Shown: positions 20,715-30,253 of the stretch, piece after piece
Position numbering within the stretch: position 1 is the first letter of the stretch
How the letters are laid out: every line of letters starts with the position of its first letter
Assembly (NCBI GenBank): GCA_905235975.1
Contig: CAJONT010000211.1
Coordinates: 1 to 35,732 of the forward strand
Direction of reading: 5' to 3'
Length of the DNA: 35,732 bases
From: an uncultured Prevotella sp.
GTDB lineage: Bacteria > Bacteroidota > Bacteroidia > Bacteroidales > Bacteroidaceae
The notes under the pieces: model-generated
The model's input: the letters and a program-made list of their open reading frames with translations, nothing else
Told to the model about the DNA's origin: nothing
Database searches by the model: none
Made by a program: the position numbers and the translations under genes

Positions 20715-22420
20715 TTCTCTCTCACCATAGCACCGTTGCAATGAGCGGGCATGGAATCATAGGCATGATTCTATGCCTGTTTTCCCTATTTATGCCTGTT
20801 GAACTTGAGGCTCAGCGCAATGACGGTGAACGGATATTCTTGGAACATGCCGACCACCTCTCCTACGATGAGTATGCCCGGAGGGGGGTGCAGATTGTAA
20901 AGGGCAATGTGAAATTCCGGCACGCTGGTACCCGCCTCGCCTGCGACAGCGCCTATTTCAACCAGGAGGCCAATTCTTTCGAGGCTTTCGGACATGTGGT
21001 CATGCTGCAAGGTGATACCCTTGAACTCAGAAGCGATTATGCACTCTACGACGGGCGCCCCGAAGTGGAGATGATTTATGCGAGAAAGAATGTCAAGGTG
21101 ACACATCGCAAGACCTCGGTGCTCACTACCGACAGCCTGAACATGGACAGGAAATACAATTTCATCTATTATGCCGAGGGTGGCACCTTTGTCGACAATG
21201 CCAAAGGCGTGAGACTCAACAGCGACTGGGGACGTTATGATATGACAACAAAAGAGGCTCGATTCTTCTATGACGTGACCCTGAAGACCAAAACCCACGT
21301 TATCACCACCGATACCCTCTATTATGATTCGAGGCAGGACCGTGCACAGGTGTTGGGTGGTATCGTGAACGAAAACGGACAATACACTCCTTCTGTCATC
21401 CATTCCATCGCCGACGGATATGATGTGACGACCACCAATTGCTACTATTATCTGAATACTGACAGGGCTGAACTGTTCGACCATTCCACGATAGCAGATG
21501 CCACTCGCACCATCACAGGCGACAGCCTCTACTATGACTCGGGAAGTTCTCAGAGCAAGGGTAGGGGACGGGTTCACTACGACGACCTGAAAAATAAGAA
21601 CAGCCTGACAGCCGATGAATGTGACTACGACGACGGACTGGGCACTGGAGTAGCTACACGCAATCCTGTCTTTGTGGACTACTCACAACCCGATACCTTG
21701 TACTTGCACGCCGACACCATACGGCTGAAGACTTTCTTTATCAATACCGACAGTGTGTACCGTGAGGTATATTGTTATAATAAGGTACGCGTGTATAGGA
21801 ATGATGTGCAGGCTGTCTGCGACTCGCTCGTGCTCTGCTCGCGCGACAGCAGTATGACCATGTTTGTGGGACCCGTGGTGTGGAACATGGACCGTCAGCT
21901 CTCCGGCAAGGTCATAAAGGTTTTCATGAACGACTCTACCGTACGAGAGGCCAATGTGAAAGGCGAGGCTCTTTCTATAGAACTCATGAACGACGGTGAG
22001 CATTACAATCAGATTGCATCGAAGGAAATGTTCGCCCGCTTTAACGAAGGCGTGCTACGTGAGTGCGAAGCCATAGGCAATGTGCAGACCATTTATTATC
22101 CCGTCGACGACAAAGACAGTACGCTCATCGGACTCAATTACCTTGAGACAGATACGCTCAGAATGTTCCTCGATGAGCAGCGCACACTCGAAAAGATATG
22201 GGCTTCTAAATCGGATGTTGTACTCTATCCAATGACGCAGATACCGCCATCGTCGGAATATCTTCCGCTCTTCGGATGGTATGACTTCCTGCGGCCGCGT
22301 AGCAAAGATGACATCTATTTCATTCCCGGTGTGCATGATAAACCGCGTACCACTGCCGCTGCTACAAGCAGGGCGGGGTCACTGCTCTCCACACCAGGGT
22401 CGAAAGGGGGTAGACGTTGA
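20711..22420 (+). CDS. OstA-like (LptA/LptD N-terminal-like) protein
   Basis: Repetitive beta motif: GNVKFRHAGTRLACDSAYFNQEANSFEAFGHVVMLQGDTLELRSDYALYDG; overlaps the surA-like stop by 4 nt. Confidence 0.8.
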   Translation: MILSHHSTVAMSGHGIIGMILCLFSLFMPVELEAQRNDGERIFLEHADHLSYDEYARRGVQIVKGNVKFRHAGTRLACDSAYFNQEANSFEAFGHVVMLQGDTLELRSDYALYDGRPEVEMIYARKNVKVTHRKTSVLTTDSLNMDRKYNFIYYAEGGTFVDNAKGVRLNSDWGRYDMTTKEARFFYDVTLKTKTHVITTDTLYYDSRQDRAQVLGGIVNENGQYTPSVIHSIADGYDVTTTNCYYYLNTDRAELFDHSTIADATRTITGDSLYYDSGSSQSKGRGRVHYDDLKNKNSLTADECDYDDGLGTGVATRNPVFVDYSQPDTLYLHADTIRLKTFFINTDSVYREVYCYNKVRVYRNDVQAVCDSLVLCSRDSSMTMFVGPVVWNMDRQLSGKVIKVFMNDSTVREANVKGEALSIELMNDGEHYNQIASKEMFARFNEGVLRECEAIGNVQTIYYPVDDKDSTLIGLNYLETDTLRMFLDEQRTLEKIWASKSDVVLYPMTQIPPSSEYLPLFGWYDFLRPRSKDDIYFIPGVHDKPRTTAAATSRAGSLLSTPGSKGGRR

Positions 22421-22674
22421 GTCTCTTTAGTATGCGTCGCCCAATGGGCTATACGCCGCACCACCTCTATACCGATCCTCATGCTGAGCGAATCGCCAGA
22501 CTCATGCGCAGAGCAGAAGGAAAAGACGATGCCACGGATGTGAGGCACGATTTCAGTACGCACTGGGCTGAGCAGACACAGCATCTGCGATGTCGCAGAA
22601 GGAAAACAAACTCTTTGCGCCTTGTCCTGCTTTTGCTGCTTGCCTTGGCAACGGTTTACTTAATGATTATGTAA
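22417..22674 (+). CDS. Small basic protein with C-terminal TM helix
   Basis: 85 aa from TTG 22417 (overlapping the upstream stop) or 80 aa from ATG 22432; C-terminal LRLVLLLLLALATVYLMIM; compact operon position before mutL. Confidence 0.65.
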   Translation: MSLFSMRRPMGYTPHHLYTDPHAERIARLMRRAEGKDDATDVRHDFSTHWAEQTQHLRCRRRKTNSLRLVLLLLLALATVYLMIM

Positions 22675-22680
22675 AAAAAG

Positions 22681-24516
22681 ATGAGTGATATCATACAACT
22701 GCTACCCGACTCGGTAGCCAATCAGATAGCGGCAGGCGAAGTCATACAACGACCGGCCTCTGTGGTAAAGGAACTGGTGGAGAATGCACTCGATGCCGGT
22801 GCCCGGCATATCGATGTCATTGTGACCGATGCAGGACGTACCTCCATTCAGGTCATTGATGACGGAAAAGGCATGTCGCCAACTGATGCGCGTCTTTCGT
22901 TCGAACGTCATGCCACATCGAAAATCAGGAATGCCGATGACTTGTTCAACCTGCACACAATGGGTTTCAGAGGCGAAGCCCTCGCTTCTATTGCCGCCGT
23001 GGCGCAAGTGGAACTGCGCACGCGCAGGGAAGAGGACGAAGTGGGTACCTTGCTCACCCTCTCGGGCTCAAAGTTCTCCAGCCAGGAACCAGTGTCCTGC
23101 CCGGTGGGCTCCAACTTCAAAGTGGAGAATCTTTTCTTCAACGTGCCTGCCCGCAGACGTTTCCTCAAAACCAATGTCACCGAACTCAACAATATCATTA
23201 CTGTGTTCGAACGCATGGTGCTTGTCAACCCGCAAGTGGCTTTTACACTGTATAGCAACGGAGTGCAACTCATGGATCTTCCTGTGTCGGGACTGCGGCA
23301 ACGCATCTTGGCTGTGTATGGCAAACGCATCAATCAAGACCTCTTGCCGGTGGAGGTGGAAACTTCGGTGTGCCGCATCACCGGTTTTGTGGGGAAACCG
23401 GAGTCGTCGAAGAAAAAAGGGGTGCATCAATTCTTTTTCGTAAACGGACGCTTCATGAAGCATCCCTATTTCGGAAAAGCTGTGATGGCACCCTTTGAGC
23501 GATTGGTGCCTCAGGGTGAGCAGGTGCCTTATTTTATCTATTTCGATGTGGCACCATCCGATATTGATGTGAATATACACCCCACTAAGACTGAGATAAA
23601 GTTCGACAATGAACAGGCTATTTGGCAAATCCTTTCTGCAGCCGTGAAGGAGGCCGTAGGAAAATTCAGTGCCGTCCCGCAGATAGAGTTTGATACCAAC
23701 GGCCGTCCCGACATTCCTGTTTTCCCCAATACCGGTGGCTCTGGCGACGGAAAAGTACTGCCCAAAGTTCCGTACAATCCGCAGTATAATCCATTTAAGC
23801 CCCAAACCCATACCCCCTCCACCCAACAGGGATGGGAATCGCTCTATCCTTCGGTTGAGAAAGAGCCTGACACGCGTGAACAGAATCTCTTTGATGCGGA
23901 CGAAAACGATGGTGATGTGGAGGCCACTCCGGCCAGTGAGATCGTCTCCGACCGCTCGCCCGTACATTATCAATATAAGGGAAGGTATGTCATGACTGCC
24001 GTCAAGTCGGGGCTCATGATTATCGACCAACATCGGGCACATATCCGTGTGCTTTATGAAGAGTATATGAAAAAGATGAGCAACCACAGCTGGATGACAC
24101 AGAAAGTACTCTTCCCCGAAGTAGTAGAGTTCTCTAATGCAGAAACCGAAGTGCTGCGGCAGATGATGCCGCAGATGTCGGCCATGGGCTTCTCCGTTTC
24201 TGACTTGGGTGGCGGCAGCTTTTCAGTGAGTGGTATACCTGCGGGAGTGGATGGACTTAATGCTTCTGCTTTGTTGCGCAACCTTGTGGCCTCGGTGATA
24301 GAACAAGCTCCCGCCATGAAAGAACAAATGGAAAGTACGCTTGCACTCGATTTGGCACGAAATGCTGCCATCCCCGCAGGTCAGGTGCTGAACAATGAAG
24401 AAATGGAGAGTTTGGTCAACAATCTCTTCCTTTGCAGCAATGTCTCACTTACACCCGACGGAAAACCTATATTGTGTATCTTGAAACAAGCTGAGATCGA
24501 ACATTTACTCGGATAA
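22681..24516 (+). CDS. mutL: DNA mismatch repair protein MutL
   Basis: [75 protein letters not shown]. Confidence 0.96.
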   Translation: MSDIIQLLPDSVANQIAAGEVIQRPASVVKELVENALDAGARHIDVIVTDAGRTSIQVIDDGKGMSPTDARLSFERHATSKIRNADDLFNLHTMGFRGEALASIAAVAQVELRTRREEDEVGTLLTLSGSKFSSQEPVSCPVGSNFKVENLFFNVPARRRFLKTNVTELNNIITVFERMVLVNPQVAFTLYSNGVQLMDLPVSGLRQRILAVYGKRINQDLLPVEVETSVCRITGFVGKPESSKKKGVHQFFFVNGRFMKHPYFGKAVMAPFERLVPQGEQVPYFIYFDVAPSDIDVNIHPTKTEIKFDNEQAIWQILSAAVKEAVGKFSAVPQIEFDTNGRPDIPVFPNTGGSGDGKVLPKVPYNPQYNPFKPQTHTPSTQQGWESLYPSVEKEPDTREQNLFDADENDGDVEATPASEIVSDRSPVHYQYKGRYVMTAVKSGLMIIDQHRAHIRVLYEEYMKKMSNHSWMTQKVLFPEVVEFSNAETEVLRQMMPQMSAMGFSVSDLGGGSFSVSGIPAGVDGLNASALLRNLVASVIEQAPAMKEQMESTLALDLARNAAIPAGQVLNNEEMESLVNNLFLCSNVSLTPDGKPILCILKQAEIEHLLG

Positions 24517-24614
24517 TTATGCAGAAATCTTCTTGCTTTTCCCCCAAATTTCATTTTTTTTTGATTTTTCTAATTTTTTTTCTTGAAAAACAAGTGTTAT
24601 TTGAAATTAATTAC

Positions 24615-24622
24615 TATCTTTG
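24615..24622 (+). promoter_or_regulatory. -7 box TATCTTTG for the OmpA-family gene
   Basis: TAnnTTTG match, 64 nt upstream of the ATG at 24686; overlaps the track's TTG start at 24620. Confidence 0.5.
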
Positions 24623-24685
24623 TCCACGGAATTGAGCCGATATTTTTTTGCATTGGTGATTATTTTAAAAAATAGTATAAAAGTT

Positions 24686-25837
24686 ATGAAAAAACTGTTA
24701 ATTGTATTGGCTTTTGCCAGCGTATCTTTTGCCGGAATGGCTCAAGATGAAGATCCTACACTGAAGTACAGTGTGGCTACAAATTCATTTTGGAGCAATT
24801 GGTTTATTCAAGTGAATGCCCGTTGGGATGCTTGGTATTCTGCAGAGGAGCATGGACAGAACCTTCCTTCAAGCCCTCTGAAAGATTTCCGTTCAAGTCC
24901 GGGCGTGTCTGTAGCTCTTGGTAAGTGGTTTACTCCGGGACTCGGTCTCCGTACCAAGGTAAATGGTTTCTGGGGTAAAGCCGTGAGAGGTGTCAAGGGT
25001 AATCCCATAGACAATGATGTGGACTTCTGGACAATCAATGAGCATATCCTTTTCAATGTGAGCAATATTCTGCTTGGCTATAACTCCGATCGTTTCTGGA
25101 ACTTTATTCCTTTCGCTGGTGGTGGCGTAGGTCGTTGTATGAGTGCCAATCTTTATTCAATGGATTTGAGCGCAGGTATCCTCAATGAGTTCCGTCTCAG
25201 CCGCAAGGTGTATCTGAACCTTGAGTTGGGTTGGAATCGTTATGAGAGTGATATCGATGGTGGTCCTGAGTATTTCGGAAACCGCGGATGGGATACCCAC
25301 GACAACAACCTCTATGCTGAGTTGGGTCTTACCTTCAACCTTGGCAAGGGCACTTGGGACAAAGTTCCCGATGTGGCTGCTATCAAGGCTCTCTCACAGG
25401 CTCAGATTGATGACCTGAATGCTCAGTTGAACGATGCAAACAACGAGATAGACCGTCTGAACAACCTGCTCCGTCAGAAGAAAGACGAACCGAAGCCTGT
25501 TTCAGAGATTATCTGCCATCCTGTTACCGTGTTCTTCTACTGCGACAAGACCAAGAGCGGTCCTGCTTACCAGCGTGACCTCGTTGACGTGCGTGAGGTG
25601 GCTAACTTCGCTCTCCAGCATGGCAAGAACCTTCTCGTAACCGGTTATGCTGACAGCTGCACCAGCAATCCCGAGCACAACCAGTGGCTTTCCGACGAGC
25701 GTGCCAAGACCATCGTCGAGGAACTCGTGGGTATGGGCGTGAGCCGCGACAGAATCACCGCAGTTGGCAAGGGTGGTGTGCAGATTATCTCTCCGTGTGA
25801 GTTCAACCGTCGTGTAACTGTTGAGATTGCAAAATAA
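24686..25837 (+). CDS. OmpA-family outer membrane protein
   Basis: Signal peptide MKKLLIVLAFASVSFAGMAQ, N-terminal beta-barrel-like region, coiled linker IDDLNAQLNDANNEIDRLNNLLRQ, OmpA domain LLVTGYADSCTSNPEHNQWLSDERAKTIVEELV. Confidence 0.9.
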   Translation: MKKLLIVLAFASVSFAGMAQDEDPTLKYSVATNSFWSNWFIQVNARWDAWYSAEEHGQNLPSSPLKDFRSSPGVSVALGKWFTPGLGLRTKVNGFWGKAVRGVKGNPIDNDVDFWTINEHILFNVSNILLGYNSDRFWNFIPFAGGGVGRCMSANLYSMDLSAGILNEFRLSRKVYLNLELGWNRYESDIDGGPEYFGNRGWDTHDNNLYAELGLTFNLGKGTWDKVPDVAAIKALSQAQIDDLNAQLNDANNEIDRLNNLLRQKKDEPKPVSEIICHPVTVFFYCDKTKSGPAYQRDLVDVREVANFALQHGKNLLVTGYADSCTSNPEHNQWLSDERAKTIVEELVGMGVSRDRITAVGKGGVQIISPCEFNRRVTVEIAK

Positions 25838-25864
25838 TCACCAAAATAAATTATTTCTTTAATT

Positions 25865-25896
25865 GGGTGTCCCCGTGATGGGGGCACCCGTTTTTT
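25865..25896 (+). terminator. Rho-independent terminator of the OmpA-family gene
   Basis: GGGTGTCCCC / GTGAT / GGGGGCACCC then G and TTTTTT. Confidence 0.88.
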
Positions 25897-25939
25897 ACAC
25901 CTCTTTAAGAAATTTTATATTCAGACAACCAAGAAGGAA

Positions 25940-25970
25940 ACAGGGTTGGGATCCGTGATCCCAACCCTGT
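25940..25970 (-). terminator. Perfect hairpin between convergent genes; probable 3' end of trpS
   Basis: ACAGGGTTGGGATC / CGT / GATCCCAACCCTGT, 14-bp perfect stem; minus-strand downstream TTTCCTTCTT is only moderately T-rich. Confidence 0.55.
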
Positions 25971-25993
25971 AACGTATCGTATGATTATGGGAC

Positions 25994-26983
25994 TTAGCCC
26001 ACTCTGAATCCGATGATGCGACGCACCTCTTTCAGTGTGTCGGAAGCACTTTGGCGGGCCCTCTCAGCGCCTTCGCGGGCTATCCGGTCAAGTAGTGCTT
26101 GGTTGCTCTTGTATTCCTCGATACGCTCGCGTATCGGTGCAATTGTCTTGCACAAATCTTCTACAATCTGTTTCTTAAGGTCGCCGTAACGGAGGGTGCA
26201 GTCGTTCCATTTCTCATCGAAATAGTCGAATGTGTCGGGCGTAGAACAGAGACGGAGGAAGGTGAACAGGTTCTCTATTACCTCTGGGCGCTCGCTGTGA
26301 GGAGCCTGTGGCCCCATGTCGGTAACGGCTTTCATCACTTTCTTCTTTATGGTCTTGTCATCGTCGGCCAGGTAGATACAGTTGCCCTCACTCTTGCCCA
26401 TCTTGCCACTGCCATCAAGTCCCGGTACTTTCACGGCTTTTTCGGCAAAGTAGAAATTCTGCGGTTCAGGGAAGAATTCAACACCGTAGATGTTGTTGAA
26501 ACGGCGGGCGCATCTGCGTGCCATTTCCATGTTTTGTTCCTGGTCTTTCCCCACCGGCACTTTTTGTGCGCGGTGCTGCAGAATGTCGGCTGCCATCAGA
26601 GTGGGATAGGTGAGCAGGCCGGCGTTTACGTTGTCGGGTTGTTTGCGTGCCTTCTCCTTGAAAGTGGTCACACGCTCCAACTCGCCAAGATAGGCGTTCA
26701 TGTTGAGGAACAAATAGAGTTCCAGTGTTTCTTTCACATCGCTCTGCACATAGACTGGCGCTTTGTCTGGGTTCAGACCGCATGCAAGGTACTCTGCCAG
26801 TATGGTGCGGGCACTGTTCTGTATGTCATCGGGTTTTGGGTGGGTGGTCAGACTATGCCAGTCGGCAATGAAGAACAGACAGTCGTATTCATCCTGCATT
26901 TTTACAAAACTCTTCACTGCACCGAAATAGTTGCCAAGATGCAAGTTCCCGGTTGGTCTGATGCCACTAACTACTTTTTCCAT
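25994..26983 (-). CDS. trpS: Tryptophanyl-tRNA synthetase
   Basis: SGIRPTGNLHLGNYFGAVKSF (HIGH-like), KMGKSEGN (KMSKS-like). Confidence 0.96.
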   Translation of the reverse strand: MEKVVSGIRPTGNLHLGNYFGAVKSFVKMQDEYDCLFFIADWHSLTTHPKPDDIQNSARTILAEYLACGLNPDKAPVYVQSDVKETLELYLFLNMNAYLGELERVTTFKEKARKQPDNVNAGLLTYPTLMAADILQHRAQKVPVGKDQEQNMEMARRCARRFNNIYGVEFFPEPQNFYFAEKAVKVPGLDGSGKMGKSEGNCIYLADDDKTIKKKVMKAVTDMGPQAPHSERPEVIENLFTFLRLCSTPDTFDYFDEKWNDCTLRYGDLKKQIVEDLCKTIAPIRERIEEYKSNQALLDRIAREGAERARQSASDTLKEVRRIIGFRVG

Positions 26984-27056
26984 TTTCTTTTATTGTTAAA
27001 AATCATGAGTTTCAAAGCTTCAGTCAGCAATAAGGCTGTTATTCCGAATTCTAACG

Positions 27057-27107
27057 CAAAGTTACGCAAAAAATGAGAACAATGAGAAAGAAAAGGGAAT
27101 TTTCTTT
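27057..27107. repeat. 51-bp direct repeat copy 1 (contains minus-strand TAACTTTG)
   Basis: CAAAGTTACGCAAAAAATGAGAACAATGAGAAAGAAAAGGGAATTTTCTTT, identical to 27141-27191. Confidence 0.95.
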
Positions 27108-27114
27108 CTCATTG
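27080..27114. other. Perfect 15-bp hairpin in the trpS upstream region
   Basis: CAATGAGAAAGAAAA / GGGAA / TTTTCTTTCTCATTG. Confidence 0.85.
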
Positions 27115-27140
27115 TCGAATCGCAGTAACTTCGATGCAGT

Positions 27141-27191
27141 CAAAGTTACGCAAAAAATGAGAACAATGAGAAAGAAAAGGGAATTTTCTTT
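27141..27191. repeat. 51-bp direct repeat copy 2
   Basis: Identical to 27057-27107; offset 84 bp. Confidence 0.95.
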
Positions 27192-27239
27192 GATGTGAAA
27201 CATTCTCCAGCATGTTGTCTGAAAAAAAACCTCTAAAAA

Positions 27240-27271
27240 TTTGGTGGAATAAGGAATAATGCCTACCTTTG
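27240..27271 (+). promoter_or_regulatory. Promoter of tRNA-Val (-33 TTTG, 20-bp spacer, -7 TACCTTTG)
   Basis: TTTG 27240-27243 and TACCTTTG 27264-27271, about 17 nt before the tRNA. Confidence 0.65.
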
Positions 27272-27288
27272 CAACGCTTTTCAAGCAA

Positions 27289-27363
27289 GGGCGCTTAGCT
27301 CAGTTGGTTCAGAGCATCTGCCTTACAAGCAGAGGGTCGGCGGTTCGAATCCGTCAGCGCCCA
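27289..27363 (+). tRNA. tRNA-Val (anticodon TAC)
   Basis: Acceptor GGGCGCT/AGCGCCC, anticodon arm TCTGC-CTTACAA-GCAGA, T-arm GGCGG-TTCGAAT-CCGTC, discriminator A; CCA not encoded. Confidence 0.96.
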
Positions 27364-27508
27364 CTATGGGGTGATTCCCTGTGGTCTTTCGGGATTGCAG
27401 GGATATTTTTATATGATTACTATATTGTCGCGACTGGCCGTTGAAAAATCCTGTCCCCTTTTTATGAAACTTTAGGTATTTATTTTCTTGCTTCTCAAGA
27501 TAAATTCG

Positions 27509-27516
27509 TAATTTTG
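27509..27516 (+). promoter_or_regulatory. -7 box TAATTTTG for purB
   Basis: TAnnTTTG match, 28 nt upstream of the ATG. Confidence 0.5.
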
Positions 27517-27543
27517 CACATCTAATTTGAAGTAGTAATTTAT

Positions 27544-28890
27544 ATGTGTCTAGACTTATTGACGGCAGTATCTCCGATAGATGGCCGTTATCGTGGTAAA
27601 ACGGAATCCTTGGCAGCTTATTTCTCAGAGTATGCCCTTATACGTTATCGTGTACGGGTGGAGATAGAATATTTCATCTCGCTATGTGAGTTGCCGCTGC
27701 CTCAGTTGGAAAAGTTTGACAAGAATCTGTTCCCTGTCCTGCGTACCTTGTATCAGGATTTCACCGAGTCGGATGCACAGCGTGTAAAGGATATCGAGAA
27801 GGTAACGAATCACGATGTGAAGGCCGTAGAGTATTTTATCAAGGAGGCGTTCGACCGTATTGGCGGCCTTGACGCATATAAGGAGTTTATTCATTTCGGA
27901 CTTACCTCGCAGGATATCAACAATACTTCGGTTCCTCTCTCTCTTAAGGAGGCGCTTGACCAGGTGGTGGTGCCCCAATATGAGCAGTTGATTGATGTGC
28001 TGCAGCAGCTGGCAGAGAAATGGCAAAATGTACCCATGCTCGCCAAGACTCATGGACAGCCTGCTTCGCCCACACGCCTTGGCAAGGAGATAATGGTGTT
28101 TGTATATCGTTTGCAACAACAGCTCAAACAGTTGAAGGCCTGTCCTGTGACTGCCAAGTTCGGTGGTGCCACAGGTAATTACAATGCTCATCATGTGGCC
28201 TATCCCGACTATGAATGGAAAGCCTTCGGCAATCGTTTTGTGTCAGAGTCGCTGGGTCTGGAGCGTGAGCTATATACCACACAGATAAGTAACTATGACA
28301 ATTTGGGTGCAATCTTTGATGCTATACGCCGACTCAATACCATTGTCATCGATCTCGACCGCGATATGTGGATGTATATATCGATGGACTATTTCAAACA
28401 GCAGATAAAGGCTGGTGAAGTGGGCTCAAGTGCTATGCCGCACAAGGTGAATCCCATTGATTTTGAGAATAGTGAGGGAAATCTTGGTATGGCAAATGCC
28501 GTCCTTCAGTTCCTGGCACGGAAATTGCCTGTAAGCCGTTTGCAGCGTGACCTTACCGACTCTACCGTGTTGCGCAATATCGGTGTGCCGTTGGGCCATG
28601 CCCTTATAGCCTTGCAGAGCACGCTCAAGGGATTGGGCAAACTCATACTCAATGAGGAACGCATCGAGTCCGATTTAGAGGCTACCTGGGCTGTGGTGGC
28701 CGAGGCCATCCAGACCATTTTGCGGCGTGAGGGCTATCCACATCCATACGAAGCACTGAAACAGCTCACCCGTACCAATCAGAAAATAACAGAACAAAGT
28801 ATACACACATTTATCTCTCAACTTGAAGTGAGCGATGCAGTGAAGGCCGAACTGATGGCTATCACACCACAGAGCTACACTGGTTTATAA
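27544..28890 (+). CDS. purB: Adenylosuccinate lyase
   Basis: LTAVSPIDGRYRGKTESLAAYFSEYALIRYRV; KTHGQPASPTRLGKE; GSSAMPHKVNPIDFENSEGN. Confidence 0.96.
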   Translation: MCLDLLTAVSPIDGRYRGKTESLAAYFSEYALIRYRVRVEIEYFISLCELPLPQLEKFDKNLFPVLRTLYQDFTESDAQRVKDIEKVTNHDVKAVEYFIKEAFDRIGGLDAYKEFIHFGLTSQDINNTSVPLSLKEALDQVVVPQYEQLIDVLQQLAEKWQNVPMLAKTHGQPASPTRLGKEIMVFVYRLQQQLKQLKACPVTAKFGGATGNYNAHHVAYPDYEWKAFGNRFVSESLGLERELYTTQISNYDNLGAIFDAIRRLNTIVIDLDRDMWMYISMDYFKQQIKAGEVGSSAMPHKVNPIDFENSEGNLGMANAVLQFLARKLPVSRLQRDLTDSTVLRNIGVPLGHALIALQSTLKGLGKLILNEERIESDLEATWAVVAEAIQTILRREGYPHPYEALKQLTRTNQKITEQSIHTFISQLEVSDAVKAELMAITPQSYTGL

Positions 28891-28940
28891 ACATTTCTCA
28901 TAACCCGGCCGTGAGGCTACAATAATTTTTTTAATTAAAT

Positions 28941-30224
28941 ATGGAAGAAAACGAAATTAAGCAGGAAGGACTTTCTGCCGAGCAGAAAGATGGTGACCGC
29001 GAGGGTTACACTCCGGGACATTCAGGTGGTTATTCACGCGATTATCGAGGTGGCAAAAGACCACGTATTCACTCTCAACGTGCCTACAGTACCAACCGAA
29101 ACGATGAAGAGGGCGGATTCAGACCCGAGGGTTTCGGAGGTGGACTCCAGTCAGGCGGACAGCAAAGAAATTTTAGACCCCGTTACAACAATGTTGACTA
29201 TCAGCAGCGTGGAGGTTATCAGCAGGGATATCGTCCTCGCTATAATAACAATATGGATGACGAACAGGGTGGTTACCAGCCCCGTCAGCAGGGTGGTTAC
29301 CAGCCCCGTCAGCAGGGTGGTTATCAGCCCCGTCAGCAGGGTGGCTATCAGCCCCGTCAGCAGGGTGGCTACCAGTCCCGTCAGCAGGGTGGCTACCAGT
29401 CCCGTCAGCAGGGTGGCTATAACAACCGCTCTTATGTGCTGGGTTATCCCAAACCCAATAACAACAAAAAACGCATCGACTATAAGGAGGAGCAGTATGA
29501 CCCCAATGAGCCGGTGCGTCTGAACAAGTTCCTAGCCAATGCAGGTGTCTGCAGTCGCCGTGAGGCCGATGAGTTTATCCAGGCCGGTGTGGTGACTGTC
29601 AACGGTGAGGTGGTGACCGAATTGGGTACCAAGATACTCCGTACGGATGAAGTGCATTTCCACGACCAGCCGGTGCGTCTTGAGAAGAAGGTGTATGTGC
29701 TGCTCAACAAGCCCAAGGACTATGTGACCACAAGTGAGGATCCCTTGCAGCGCAAGACCGTGATGGAACTGGTGAAGGACGCATGTCCCGAGCGTATTTA
29801 TCCTGTGGGTCGTCTCGACCGCAATACCACAGGTGTGCTGCTGCTCACCAACGACGGCGACTTGGCCAGCAAGCTCACACATCCTAAGTTCCTGAAGAAG
29901 AAGGTGTATCATGTATATCTCGACAAGAATGTCACCGTGCACGACATGCAGCAGATTGCCGATGGCATCACCCTCGAGGACGGAGAGATTCGTGCCGATG
30001 ACATACAGTATGCCAGCGATACCGACAAGAGCCAGGTGGGAATCGAAATTCACAGTGGCAAGAACCGTATCGTGCGCCGTATCTTTGAGAGTCTGGGCTA
30101 CCGTGTCACCAAACTCGACCGTGTGCTCTTTGCAGGACTCACCAAGAAAGGACTCCGCCGCGGCGATTGGCGTTTCCTCACTGAGAAGGAAGTGGAGATG
30201 CTGCGCATGGGTGCCTTTGAATAA
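28941..30224 (+). CDS. S4-domain rRNA pseudouridine synthase (RluB/RsuA family) with low-complexity N-terminal extension
   Basis: S4 domain [31 protein letters not shown]; catalytic [38 protein letters not shown]-terminal GGYQPRQQ repeats. Confidence 0.93.
   Translation: MEENEIKQEGLSAEQKDGDREGYTPGHSGGYSRDYRGGKRPRIHSQRAYSTNRNDEEGGFRPEGFGGGLQSGGQQRNFRPRYNNVDYQQRGGYQQGYRPRYNNNMDDEQGGYQPRQQGGYQPRQQGGYQPRQQGGYQPRQQGGYQSRQQGGYQSRQQGGYNNRSYVLGYPKPNNNKKRIDYKEEQYDPNEPVRLNKFLANAGVCSRREADEFIQAGVVTVNGEVVTELGTKILRTDEVHFHDQPVRLEKKVYVLLNKPKDYVTTSEDPLQRKTVMELVKDACPERIYPVGRLDRNTTGVLLLTNDGDLASKLTHPKFLKKKVYHVYLDKNVTVHDMQQIADGITLEDGEIRADDIQYASDTDKSQVGIEIHSGKNRIVRRIFESLGYRVTKLDRVLFAGLTKKGLRRGDWRFLTEKEVEMLRMGAFE
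29265..29408 (+). repeat. Six 24-bp in-frame tandem repeats (plus a partial seventh)
   Basis: CAGGGTGGYTAYCAGYCCCGTCAG x6, encoding GGYQPRQQ x4 and GGYQSRQQ x2. Confidence 0.97.
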
Positions 30225-30253
30225 AACATTCATTTCAACACATAAATAAACAA

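Noticed and set aside
24620-24685. N-terminal extension of the OmpA-family ORF (MSTELSRYFF...)
   Set aside because: Starts at a TTG within the -7 box; a clear signal peptide begins at 24686.
26099-27076. 325-aa + strand ORF opposite trpS
   Set aside because: Antisense to trpS with no recognisable domain; its C-terminus runs into the intergenic repeat.
27051-27284. 77-aa minus-strand ORF with internal repeat KENSLFFLIVLIFCVTL
   Set aside because: The peptide repeat is only the translation of the 51-bp non-coding direct repeat; the region carries promoter motifs and a hairpin.
29265-29420. Possible CRISPR array
   Set aside because: 24-bp units are directly abutting with no spacers and are in frame within the pseudouridine synthase; this is a coding tandem repeat.
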